Shown here: positions 9,093-19,970 of the stretch, one piece after another
How the letters are laid out: the number at the start of each line of letters is the position of its first letter
How positions within the stretch are numbered: position 1 is the first letter of the stretch
Assembly: GCF_000002995.4 (NCBI RefSeq)
Contig: NW_025062334.1
Location: forward strand, 1 to 32,854
Direction of reading: 5' to 3'
Length of the DNA: 32,854 bases
Origin: Brugia malayi
Taxonomy: Eukaryota; Nematoda; Chromadorea; Rhabditida; Onchocercidae
Program-made: the position numbers and the translations under genes
Notes under the pieces: model-generated
Seen by the model: the letters and a program-made list of their open reading frames with translations, nothing else
Told to the model about the DNA's origin: nothing
Database searches by the model: none

Positions 9093-11475
9093 CATTATTT
9101 CAAATCTAAAAATTGATTTTGGTGAAAATTTTATAATTTGCAAGAGCTTTTGTATATTAAAGGGAGAAAAAATCTCTAGTTCTTTTCAATTTTGATTTTA
9201 ATTAAATGTTAAAACTATTAAAATTAGTTATTTTGATCAATTCGTTAAAAAAAAATTAGTTATTTTGAACTCAGTTATTTAATTTTATGCGTTGCATACG
9301 TAATAAGAGAATAAACTTTAATAACTAAGTTTTTTTTTTTTAATATTTGAGAGGTGAAATTAATAAGATTTTTAATTTGTCGTAGATTTAATTCATTTTT
9401 GCAGCTAAAATTAGTTTTTGTTTGTTTTTAAAAAATATCAATTATTATTAAAAATATCAATTATTATTTTGAACTCAATTGTTAAAATATCAATTAAAAC
9501 TATTGAAACTATTAAAAAATATCAATTCATTAAAAAAAAATTAGTTATTTTGAAGTGAATTGATTAAATTTATGCATTGCATGGGTAACGGTCAGTTACG
9601 GTGTGGTCAATTGACAACATAAATAAGAAAATATACTTCAATAACTAAGCTTTTTTTAATATTTGAGAAACAAAATTAATAAGATTTTTAATTTGTCGTA
9701 GATTTAATTCATTTCCGCAGCTAAAATTAGTTTTTGTTTGTTTTTAAAAAATATCAATTATTATTAAAAATATCAATTAAAAAAAAAAAATAAAAAAAAA
9801 AAAAAATATCAATTAAAAATTAAAAATATCAATTATATCAGAAAAATATCAAAAATAAAAATATCAAACTTTTTTTCTATAATTCCTAGTAATATCAAAT
9901 TTTACTTTAATTAAATGTTAAAACTGTTAAAAAATATATATTAATTAAAAAAAGTTAGATATTTCGAGCTTAATTGATCAATTTATATGCATTGCATAGG
10001 TACTGGTCATTTACGGTTGCTCATTTGATCAGCATAAATAACTAAATAAACTTTAAAAATTAAGTTTCAATCAATATTCGACTAGCGAAATTGATTAAAT
10101 TTTTAATTTATCACGGTTTTAATTCATTCCTACAATCCAAATTAATTTTTATTTCAAATTTAAATATCAAATTCTGTGAAAATTTAATGATTAATTAGAG
10201 TTTTGTATATTAAACAGTAAGATGAATCCCTGTATTGTCAAAATTTATTTTAATTAAATGTTAAAATATTATAAATATCAATTCTTTAAAAAAAAAATAG
10301 ATAATTTGAGCTTAGTTGATTAATTTATAAGCGTTCCATAGTACTGGTTATTTACGGTGTAGTCATTTGACCAACATTAATAATAAAATAAACTTTAATA
10401 ATTAACTTTTAATCGATATTTTATTAGCAAAATTAATTAAAATCTTTATTTGTCATGGGTTTATTTCATTCTTACAATTATAATTAATTTTTTTTCCAAA
10501 TTTAAATACCATAATTTATGAAAATTGTGCAATTTGTAAAAGTTTTTGCATATTAAACTATGAAATAAATGCCGGAATTGTCAAAATTTAATTTAATTAA
10601 ATGTTAAAATATTTATAAATATCAATTCTTTAAAAAAAAAATAGATATTTTGAACTTAATTGATTAATTTATAAGCGTTGCATAGATACTGGTCACATAC
10701 ATTGTGGTCATTTGATCAGCATAAATAATTAAATAAACTTTAAGAATTGAGTTTTGATTAAAGTTTCACTTGTGAAAATAATAAAATTTTTAATTAGTCA
10801 TAGATCTAATTCATTTTTACAATTAATGCTAATTTTAATTCAAATTTAAAATTGATTTTTATGAAAATTCAATAATTTGTCAACTTAATTGATTTATTTG
10901 TGTGCATTGCATAGGTACTGGTCGCATACATAGTGGTCATTTGACCAGCAAAAATAATATAATCAAGTTTAGAAATTAAGTTTTAATCGATATTTGAATA
11001 GCAAAACTAATTAAATTTTTAATTTTTGACGGTTTTAATTCATTCTCACATTTATAATTCATTTTTATTTCAAATTTAAAATTTAAATTTTATGAAAATT
11101 CATTAATTTACTAGAATTTTGCATATTAATCTACAAAATAAATTGTAGTAAATATCAAAAACTAATTTTAAATAATTGTTAAAATATTAAAAAATATCAA
11201 ATCATTAAAAAAATAGATATTTTGTACTTAATTGATTGAATTTTATGCGTTTCAAGGTACTGGTAACACACACACCGTGGTCATTTGACCAGCAAAAATA
11301 ATAAAATAAACTTTAGAAATTAATTAAATTTTAGAAATTTAATTAAATGTTAAAAAATTAAGAAATATCAAATCATTAAAAAAATAGATCATTTTGAACT
11401 TAATTAATTTATAAGCGTTGAATAGTATTGGTCACATACATCGTGGTCATTTGACATTTTAAATAATAAAAAAAT

Positions 11476-11517
11476 GCTTAGGCTTAGGCTTAGGGTGTAC
11501 TTAGGCTTAGGCTTAAG
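11476..11517 (+). repeat. Interstitial TTAGGC island 2
   Basis: This is the same structure as island 1 but with one unit fewer in the left half and GTGTAC as the break. It lies at the same place in its monomer, just after the TCATTTGACA box. Confidence 0.9.
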
Positions 11518-11748
11518 CATTATTTCAAATCTAAAATTTGATTTTGGTGAAAATTTTATAATTTCCAAGAGTTTTTGTATATTAAACGGGAAAATAATTT
11601 CTAGTTTTCTCAATTTTGATTTTAATTAAATGTTAAAACTATTAAAAAATATCATTTAATGAAAAAAAAAATTGATTATTTAATACGCATAGTGCGGGAA
11701 CTGGTCACATACATTGTGGTCATTTGACATCTTAAATAATAAAAAAAT

Positions 11749-11797
11749 GCTTAGGCTTAGGCTTAGGCTTAGGGTATATTTAGGCTTAGGCTTAAGC
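11749..11797 (+). repeat. Interstitial TTAGGC island 3
   Basis: This is identical in form to island 1 and lies in the adjacent monomer to island 2, about 270 bp away. The monomer containing it closely resembles the one at 8940-9200, so the island spread with its monomer. Confidence 0.9.
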
Positions 11798-12982
11798 ATT
11801 ATTTCAAATCTAAAAATTGATTTTGGTTTAAATTTTATAATTTGCAAGAGCTTTTGTATATTAAAGGGAGAAATAATTTCTAGTCCTATCAATTTTGATT
11901 TTAATTAAAATGTTAAAACTATTAAAAAATTATCAATTCATTAAAAAAAATTACTTATTTTGAAGTGAATTGATTAAATTTATGCATTGCATGGGTAACG
12001 GTCAGTTACGGTGTGGTCAATTGACAACATAAATAAGAAAATATACTTCAATAACTAAGCTTTTTTTAATATTTGGGAAACAAAATTAATAAGATTTTTA
12101 ATTTGTCGTAGATTTAATTCATTTCTGCAGCTAAAATTAGTTTTTGTTTGTTTTTAAAAAATATCAATTATTATTAAAAATATCAATTAAAAAAAAAAAT
12201 AAAAAAAAAAAAAAATATCAATTAAAAATTAAAAATATCAATTAAAATCACTTTTTTTCTATAATTCCTAGTAATATCAAATTTTACATTAATTAAATGT
12301 AAAACTGCTAAAATATATATTTCATTAAATTAGTTATTTTGAAGTCAATTGACTAAATTTGTGTTCATTGCACAGGTACTGGTCGCATACATAGTGGTCA
12401 TTTGACCAGCAGAAATATTAAAATAAACTTTAATAATTAAGTTTTAATCAGTATTTAATTAGCAAAACTATTTTAATTTTCGATTTTTGACGGTTTTAAT
12501 TCATTCTCACAAATATAATTCATTTTTATTTCAAATTTAAAATTTAAATTTTATGAAAATTCATTAATTTACTAGAATTTTGCATATTAATCTACAAAAT
12601 AAATTGTGGTAAATATCAAAAGCTAGTTTTAAATAAATGTTAAATTTTTGGAAAATATTAATTAATTAAAAAAAAATTTTGAACTTAATTGATTAATTTG
12701 TGTGCATTGCATAGGTACTGGTCGCATACATAGTGGTCATTTGACCAGCAAAAATAATAAAATCAAGTTTAGAAATTAATTAAATTTTTAATTTTTCACG
12801 ATTTTAATTCATTCTTACGATTAAAATTAATTTATATTTCAAATTTAAATAATACATTTATAAAAATCCCATAATTTGTACGGGTGTTTTGCATACTAAA
12901 CTAGGTAAGAAGTCCTACTATTCTCAAAATTTAATTTCAAATGATATTAAAAGTATTAAAAAAAATCATTTAATAAAAAAAA

Positions 12983-13410
12983 CCAAAATTCGAAAGATTT
13001 ATGTTATTCAGCTATTCTTTATTTATTTTTTTGACTTAACAAAGTTTAATTGCAATATTTTAAGTTGAAATTTTGTGAAATTTATTAATATTGCTATATC
13101 AAATAAAAAGAGAAACAGAAACAGAAAAATTAATACAAAATAATAAACTATGGAAATAATTCAAAGAATACTAATACTTCATTAATTAAATTAGAATTAA
13201 ATTGGTATAAATACAAATTATGAAATGGAAATTAGGATAGAATGTTGCAATTATTTTTCAAAAAATAATAAAATTAAAAAAAAAAAATGCAATATTAAAT
13301 ACATTGTGTGATTGATTCAATGGAAAAACTAATTGTATGTCAAGTGTAACTAAAAAATTCTCATAATTTAAATTTAATTAATTTATACAGAAAGTTATTG
13401 ATAAGAAGTT
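12983..13410 (+). repeat. Second copy of the non-satellite insert
   Basis: This is the counterpart of 7823-8250 at an offset of 5160 bp, with no difference that I can see. That shows the duplication is recent relative to the monomer divergence. Confidence 0.5.
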
Positions 13411-14204
13411 GAATTGAATTAATTGATTGAATTTTATGCGTTGCATAGGTACCGGTAACACAAATCGTGGTCATTTGACCAGCAATAATAATAAAATAAA
13501 CTTTAGAAATTAAGTTTTAATCAATATTTTATTAGCAAAATTAATCAAATTTTTAATTTTTCACGATTTTAATTCATTCCTACAATTGAAATTAATTTAT
13601 ATTTCAAATTTAAATAATGCATTTACAAAAATCCCATAATTTATACGGGTATTTGCATATAAAACTAGTTAAGAAGTTCTACTATTATCAAAATTTAATT
13701 TCAAAGCATAAATTCTAATAATACCAAAAATTTACTTTAATTAAATGATAAAATATTGAAAAATTTCAATTCCTTAAAACAAATAGATATTTTGAACTTA
13801 ATTGATTAATTTATAAGCGTTGCATAGATACTGGTTACAACATCGTGGTCATTTGATCAGCATAAATAATTAAATAAACTTTGCAAATTAAGTTTTTATC
13901 AATATTTGATTAGCGAAATTGATTAAATTTTTAATTTATCACGGTTTTAATTCATTCTTACAATTAAAATTAATTTATATTTCAAATTTAAATAATACAT
14001 TTATAAAAATCCCATAATTTGTACGGGTATTTTCATACTAAAATAGATACGAAGTCCTACTATTATCAAAATTTAATTTCAAAGGATGTTAAAACTATTA
14101 AAAAATATCATTTAATGAAAAAAAAAATTGATTATTTTATACGCATAGTGCGGGAACTGGTCACATACATTGTGGTCATTTGACATCTTAAATAATAAAA
14201 AAAT

Positions 14205-14252
14205 GCTTAGGCTTAGGCTTAGGCTTAGGGTATATTTAGGCTTAGGCTTAAG
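14205..14252 (+). repeat. Interstitial TTAGGC island 4
   Basis: Counterpart of island 1 in duplication copy 2, identical in unit number and break. Confidence 0.9.
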
Positions 14253-16621
14253 CATTATTTCAAATCTAAAAATTGATTTTGGTGAAAATTTTATAATTTG
14301 CAAGAGCTTTTGTATATTAAAGGGAGAAAAAATCTCTAGTTCTTTTCAATTTTGATTTTAATTAAATGTTAAAACTATTAAAATTAGTTATTTTGATCAA
14401 TTCGTTAAAAAAAATTAGTTATTTTGAACTCAGTTATTTAATTTTATGCGTTGCATACGTAATAAGAGAATAAACTTTAATAACTAAGTTTTTTTTTTTA
14501 ATATTTGAGAGGTGAAATTAATAAGATTTTTAATTTGTCGTAGATTTAATTCATTTTTGCAGCTAAAATTAGTTTTTGTTTGTTTTTAAAAAATATCAAT
14601 TATTATTAAAAATATCAATTATTATTTGAACTCAATTGTTAAAATATCAATTAAAACTATTGAAACTATTAAAAATATCAATTCATTAAAAAAAAATAGT
14701 TATTTGAAGTGAATTGATTAAATTTATGCATTGCATGGTAACGGTCAGTTACGGTGTGGTCAATTGACAACATAAATAAGAAAATATACTTCAATAACTA
14801 AGCTTTTTTAATATTTGAGAAACAAAATTAATAAGATTTTTAATTTGTCGTAGATTTAATTCATTTCCGCAGCTAAAATTAGTTTTTGTTTGTTTTAAAA
14901 AATATCAATTATTATTAAAAATATCAATTAAAAAAAAAAAAAAAAAAAAAAATATCAATTAAAAATTAAAAATATCAATTATATCAGAAAAATATCAAAA
15001 ATAAAAATATCAAACTTTTTTTCTATAATTCCTAGTAATATCAAATTTTACTTTAATTAAATGTTAAAACTGTTAAAAAATATATATTAATTAAAAAAAG
15101 TTAGATATTTCGAGCTTAATTGATCAATTTATATGCATTGCATAGGTACTGGTCATTTACGGTTGCTCATTTGATCAGCATAAATAACTAAATAAACTTT
15201 AAAAATTAAGTTTCAATCAATATTCGACTAGCGAAATTGATTAAATTTTTAATTTATCACGGTTTTAATTCATTCCTACAATCCAAATTAATTTTTATTT
15301 CAAATTTAAATATCAAATTCTGTGAAAATTTAATGATTAATTAGAGTTTTGTATATTAAACAGTAAGATGAATCCCTGTATTGTCAAAATTTATTTTAAT
15401 TAAATGTTAAAATATTATAAATATCAATTCTTTAAAAAAAAAATAGATAATTTGAGCTTAGTTGATTAATTTATAAGCGTTCCATAGTACTGGTTATTTA
15501 CGGTGTAGTCATTTGACCAACATTAATAATAAAATAAACTTTAATAATTAACTTTTAATCGATATTTTATTAGCAAAATTAATTAAAATCTTTATTTGTC
15601 ATGGGTTTATTTCATTCTTACAATTATAATTAATTTTTTTTCCAAATTTAAATACCATAATTTATGAAAATTGTGCAATTTGTAAAAGTTTTTGCATATT
15701 AAACTATGAAATAAATGCCGGAATTGTCAAAATTTAATTTAATTAAATGTTAAAATATTTATAAATATCAATTCTTTAAAAAAAAAATAGATATTTTGAA
15801 CTTAATTGATTAATTTATAAGCGTTGCATAGATACTGGTCACATACATTGTGGTCATTTGATCAGCATAAATAATTAAATAAACTTTAAGAATTGAGTTT
15901 TGATTAAAGTTTCACTTGTGAAAATAATAAAATTTTTAATTAGTCATAGATCTAATTCATTTTTACAATTAATGCTAATTTTAATTCAAATTTAAAATTG
16001 ATTTTTATGAAAATTCAATAATTTGTCAACTTAATTGATTTATTTGTGTGCATTGCATAGGTACTGGTCGCATACATAGTGGTCATTTGACCAGCAAAAA
16101 TAATATAATCAAGTTTAGAAATTAAGTTTTAATCGATATTTGAATAGCAAAACTAATTAAATTTTTAATTTTTGACGGTTTTAATTCATTCTCACATTTA
16201 TAATTCATTTTTATTTCAAATTTAAAATTTAAATTTTATGAAAATTCATTAATTTACTAGAATTTTGCATATTAATCTACAAAATAAATTGTAGTAAATA
16301 TCAAAAACTAATTTTAAATAATTGTTAAAATATTAAAAAATATCAAATCATTAAAAAAATAGATATTTTGTACTTAATTGATTGAATTTTATGCGTTTCA
16401 AGGTACTGGTCACACACACACCGTGGTCATTTGACCAGCAAAAATAATAAAATAAACTTTAGAAATTAATTAAATTTTAGAAATTTAATTAAATGTTAAA
16501 AAATTAAGAAATATCAAATCATTAAAAAAATAGATCATTTTGAACTTAATTAATTTATAAGCGTTGAATAGTATTGGTCACATACATCGTGGTCATTTGA
16601 CATTTTAAATAATAAAAAAAT

Positions 16622-16664
16622 GCTTAGGCTTAGGCTTAGGGTGTACTTAGGCTTAGGCTTAAGC
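16622..16664 (+). repeat. Interstitial TTAGGC island 5
   Basis: Counterpart of island 2 in duplication copy 2, with the same GTGTAC break. Confidence 0.9.
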
Positions 16665-16894
16665 ATTATTTCAAATCTAAAATTTGATTTTGGTGAAAAT
16701 TTTATAATTTCCAAGAGTTTTTGTATATTAAACGGGAAAATAATTTCTAGTTTTCTCAATTTTGATTTTAATTAAATGTTAAAACTATTAAAAAATATCA
16801 TTTAATGAAAAAAAAAATTGATTATTTAATACGCATAGTGCGGGAACTGGTCACATACATTGTGGTCATTTGACATCTTAAATAATAAAAAAAT

Positions 16895-16943
16895 GCTTAG
16901 GCTTAGGCTTAGGCTTAGGGTATATTTAGGCTTAGGCTTAAGC
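16895..16943 (+). repeat. Interstitial TTAGGC island 6
   Basis: Counterpart of island 3 in duplication copy 2. Confidence 0.9.
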
Positions 16944-17790
16944 ATTATTTCAAATCTAAAAATTGATTTTGGTTTAAATTTTATAATTTGCAAGAGCTTT
17001 TGTATATTAAAGGGAGAAATAATTTCTAGTCCTATCAATTTTGATTTTAATTAAAATGTTAAAACTATTAAAAAATTATCAATTCATTAAAAAAAATTAC
17101 TTATTTTGAAGTGAATTGATTAAATTTATGCATTGCATGGGTAACGGTCAGTTACGGTGTGGTCAATTGACAACATAAATAAGAAAATATACTTCAATAA
17201 CTAAGCTTTTTTTAATATTTGGGAAACAAATTTAATAAGATTTTTAATTTGTCGTAGATTTAATTCATTTCTGCAGCTAAAATTAGTTTTTGTTTGTTTT
17301 TAAAAAATATCAATTATTATTAAAAATATCAATTAAAAAAAAAATAAAAAAAAAAAAAAATATCAATTAAAAATTAAAAATATCAATTAAAATCACTTTT
17401 TTTCTATAATTCCTAGTAATATCAAATTTTACATTAATTAAATGTAAAACTGCTAAAATATGTATTTCATTAAATTAGTTATTTTGAAGTCAATTGACTA
17501 AATTTGTGTTCATTGCACAGGTACTGGTCGCATACATAGTGGTCATTTGACCAGCAGAAATATTAAAATAAACTTTAATAATTAAGTTTTAATCAGTATT
17601 TAATTAGCAAAACTATTTTAATTTTCGATTTTTGACGGTTTTAATTCATGCTCACAAATATAATTCATTTTTATTTCAAATTTAAAATTTAAATTTTATG
17701 AAAATTCATTAATTTACTAGAATTTTGCATATTAATCTACAAAATAAATTGTGGTAAATATCAAAAGCTAGTTTTAAATAAATGTTAAAA

Positions 17791-18260
17791 TTTTGAAAAA
17801 TATCAATTAATTAAAAAAAAAAAATGGATATTATGAACTTAATTGATTAATTTGTGTGCATTGCATAGGTACTGGTCACGTACATCGTGGTCATTTGATC
17901 AGCATAAATAATTAAATAAACTTTAAGAATTGAGTTCTGAATGATATTTTAGAAGCAAAATTAATTAAACTTTTAATTTGCCACTGTTCTAATTCATTCT
18001 TACAATTGAAGTTAATTTTTATTTCAAATTTAAGTGTCAAATTTTATGAAAATTCATTTATTTATTAGAATTTTGCATATTAATCTACAAAATAAATAGT
18101 AGTAAATATCAAAAACTAGTTTTAAATAAATGTTAAAATATTGAAAAATATCAATACATTAAAAAAAATGGTTATTTTGAGCATAATTGATTAGTTATTA
18201 TTCATTTCATGGATACTGGTTACATACATTGTGGTCAGTTACATACATTGTGATCATTTG
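17791..18260 (+). repeat. Satellite family I, right end of array
   Basis: Two more monomers follow the duplication, with boxes near 17855 and 18203. The last box is partly doubled (ACATACATTGTG twice, 18220-18252) and the array stops just after it. Confidence 0.85.
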
Positions 18261-18381
18261 GTCACACACTAAAATTTTTTAACAAGGGCAACCCTTATAC
18301 ATTGTAACAATCATATCTTACATTATATGTGTTAAGATGTGGGAGTGGTTTATAATTAGACATTTTCGTACAAAGGATAAA

Positions 18382-18525
18382 TTGTCTAGACATAGTAATG
18401 AGTTACTTTAACTATAGGTTTTACAATGGATATCACAAAGGTAAGTACAATGGGTTGTCTAGACAACATGATGTGTAACTACTATAATTACAATAGACAT
18501 CACAAGATAGATGCTCATAGTATGT
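18382..18525 (+). repeat. Degenerate 73-bp tandem pair starting with TTGTCTAGACA
   Basis: Two units begin TTGTCTAGACA at 18382 and 18455. Each is followed by a similar order of motifs: GTAACTAC or GTTACTTTAACTA, then ACAATGGATATCACAA or ACAATAGACATCACAA. The second start forms a perfect 12-bp palindrome, TTGTCTAGACAA (18455-18466). Confidence 0.65.
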
Positions 18526-19506
18526 GAATTAATATAAAATCAAAGGTCAGTTAAATCATTACGATAAATTGTAAAAGACATCAATGGATTGCTATATTAA
18601 GCATCATTAACATTTATTTAGTGCTTCTCGATATATCGATATTAAAATCCGTGACAATTATTTATTATCTATTTATTTTTTTGTTGTCGTTGTTAGTTGT
18701 TATTGTTGTCGCTGTTAGTTGTTAATGTAGTGTAAAAAAAGTAGAAATGGCATTAATTCAGTAACAGAAATTTATGACTTCCCATCTACATTTTCAAGTA
18801 CCAATTAAACTTCATTTAGTTGCGAACTTCCATTTCAAGTACCAATTTATATGTCAAAACAATCTCGCGAACTTTTAAATAACTTAACTTACAAAATAAC
18901 TTTTTAAATAACTTACAAAATATATCAAATAAATTGTATTAATTCATAATATAAAGCTAAAATTCGTTTTAATTAAACATTAGAAATGTAAAACTGTTTC
19001 AAATTATACTTTATGTAAGCAATCATTCCAACACTCATCTTTCTATTGTAGTTGAGCTTATCTACTTTCTAGACATTTTCATCTGATAATAAAAGGTGCA
19101 TTATTTAATATGTTAAAAATTACTTCTTTGTTCCAAATCAAATGTATTTGCAATGTCAAAATATTCTTATAAACTGATAGCCAACCTTTGGGAAGCTACA
19201 ATATTAGAACTCTTTCTATATGAAGAGCAAAGTTATCTAATAGTTCCTTGCTTAATAATCATGCTCTTGTTGCAAGTCAATGACCACTGTATAAAGATTT
19301 AAATCCTTTGTCTTGATCAGTTTTTAACAGTTTTTCTTTATCAGTAAGCTACAATTCGACTGCACTCTCTCACTAACCATTCAGTTTGTTTTCCCATTAA
19401 TTTATTCATTTATTAAATACTTCACGAAATTATCAGTATTGTTGCTTAAATTAATACCTATATATTGTGGTGTTAGCAAATAAAATCGTTACAATAGATC
19501 TATCAT

Positions 19507-19970
19507 TCGTTACAGTGGATCTAAATTTTGTGATAGATAAATCTGATTCAAAAAAAAAGGAAAAATAACAAAAAAACGCATTTGTCTACATCAGCTACAA
19601 TGACAAATAAGGTAAGTTCTTGAATATACGAAAGTTCAATTCGATTCTAAGCCACAAGTTATGTTCAGACTGAATCCCAAATTTAACGACAATTTAGGCC
19701 AAGTTCAAGTATCTGTTTAGGAGTCATTTCAAGTGCCAGTATCACATTCAAGCCAAATATACATTACACACAATCATTTATAACTACTACTGGGTGTATA
19801 TGTATATTACTTATATAATATTTCTGTCTCGTAATGACCACAAAGTGAAAGTGATATATAATACACTTAACAACTTGACATTGAATTTTTCGATCAAATG
19901 TAAATATCTCATCAAATTTTATGATAGATAAATCTGATTCAAAAAAGGATCTAAAAACAAAAAAATTATT
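19507..19970 (+). repeat. Direct repeat pair about 405 bp apart
   Basis: The segment GATAGATAAATCTGATTCAA, with similar flanks, occurs near 19530 and again near 19925. It is followed in both by A-rich sequence containing AACAAAAAAA. This suggests a local duplication or an element ending in the same sequence. Confidence 0.6.

Larger units (their letters stand above)
7613..12772 (+). repeat. Tandem segmental duplication, copy 1 (5.16 kb of satellite I and insert)
   Basis: This segment reappears head to tail from 12773. The offset is 5160 bp at the left end and falls to 5146 bp by 11400, due mainly to single-base differences in homopolymers. Within it lie about twelve satellite monomers (boxes near 8280, 8660, 8985, 9575, 9988, 10332, 10675, 10904, 11248, 11417, 11686, 11981, 12366, 12704), a non-satellite insert at 7823-8250, AT-simple stretches near 9760-9860, and three TTAGGC islands. 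No gene is present: the short arginine/leucine-rich open frames are translations of the hexamer runs. Confidence 0.93.
12773..17790 (+). repeat. Tandem segmental duplication, copy 2
   Basis: This is a near-identical repeat of 7613-12643. Seen differences include single-base losses in A/T runs clustered at 14400-14950, a shorter A-tract near 14930-14952, and a few substitutions (for example near 16409, 17225, 17462 and 17649). After about 17790 it departs from copy 1 and continues into two further ordinary monomers. The copy carries its own insert (12983-13410) and three TTAGGC islands. Confidence 0.93.

Noticed and set aside
8952..17054. Several 60-70-codon open frames rich in Arg-Leu-Arg-Leu or Ser-Leu-Ser-Leu in the satellite
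   Set aside because: They are translations of the TTAGGC islands and flanking satellite, repeat exactly with the 5.16-kb duplication, and have no start context or conservation independent of the repeat.
7613..17790. A CRISPR-like array suggested by regular boxes
   Set aside because: The period is about 340 bp, the intervening sequence is itself homologous between units, and there are no cas genes. This is a eukaryotic satellite.
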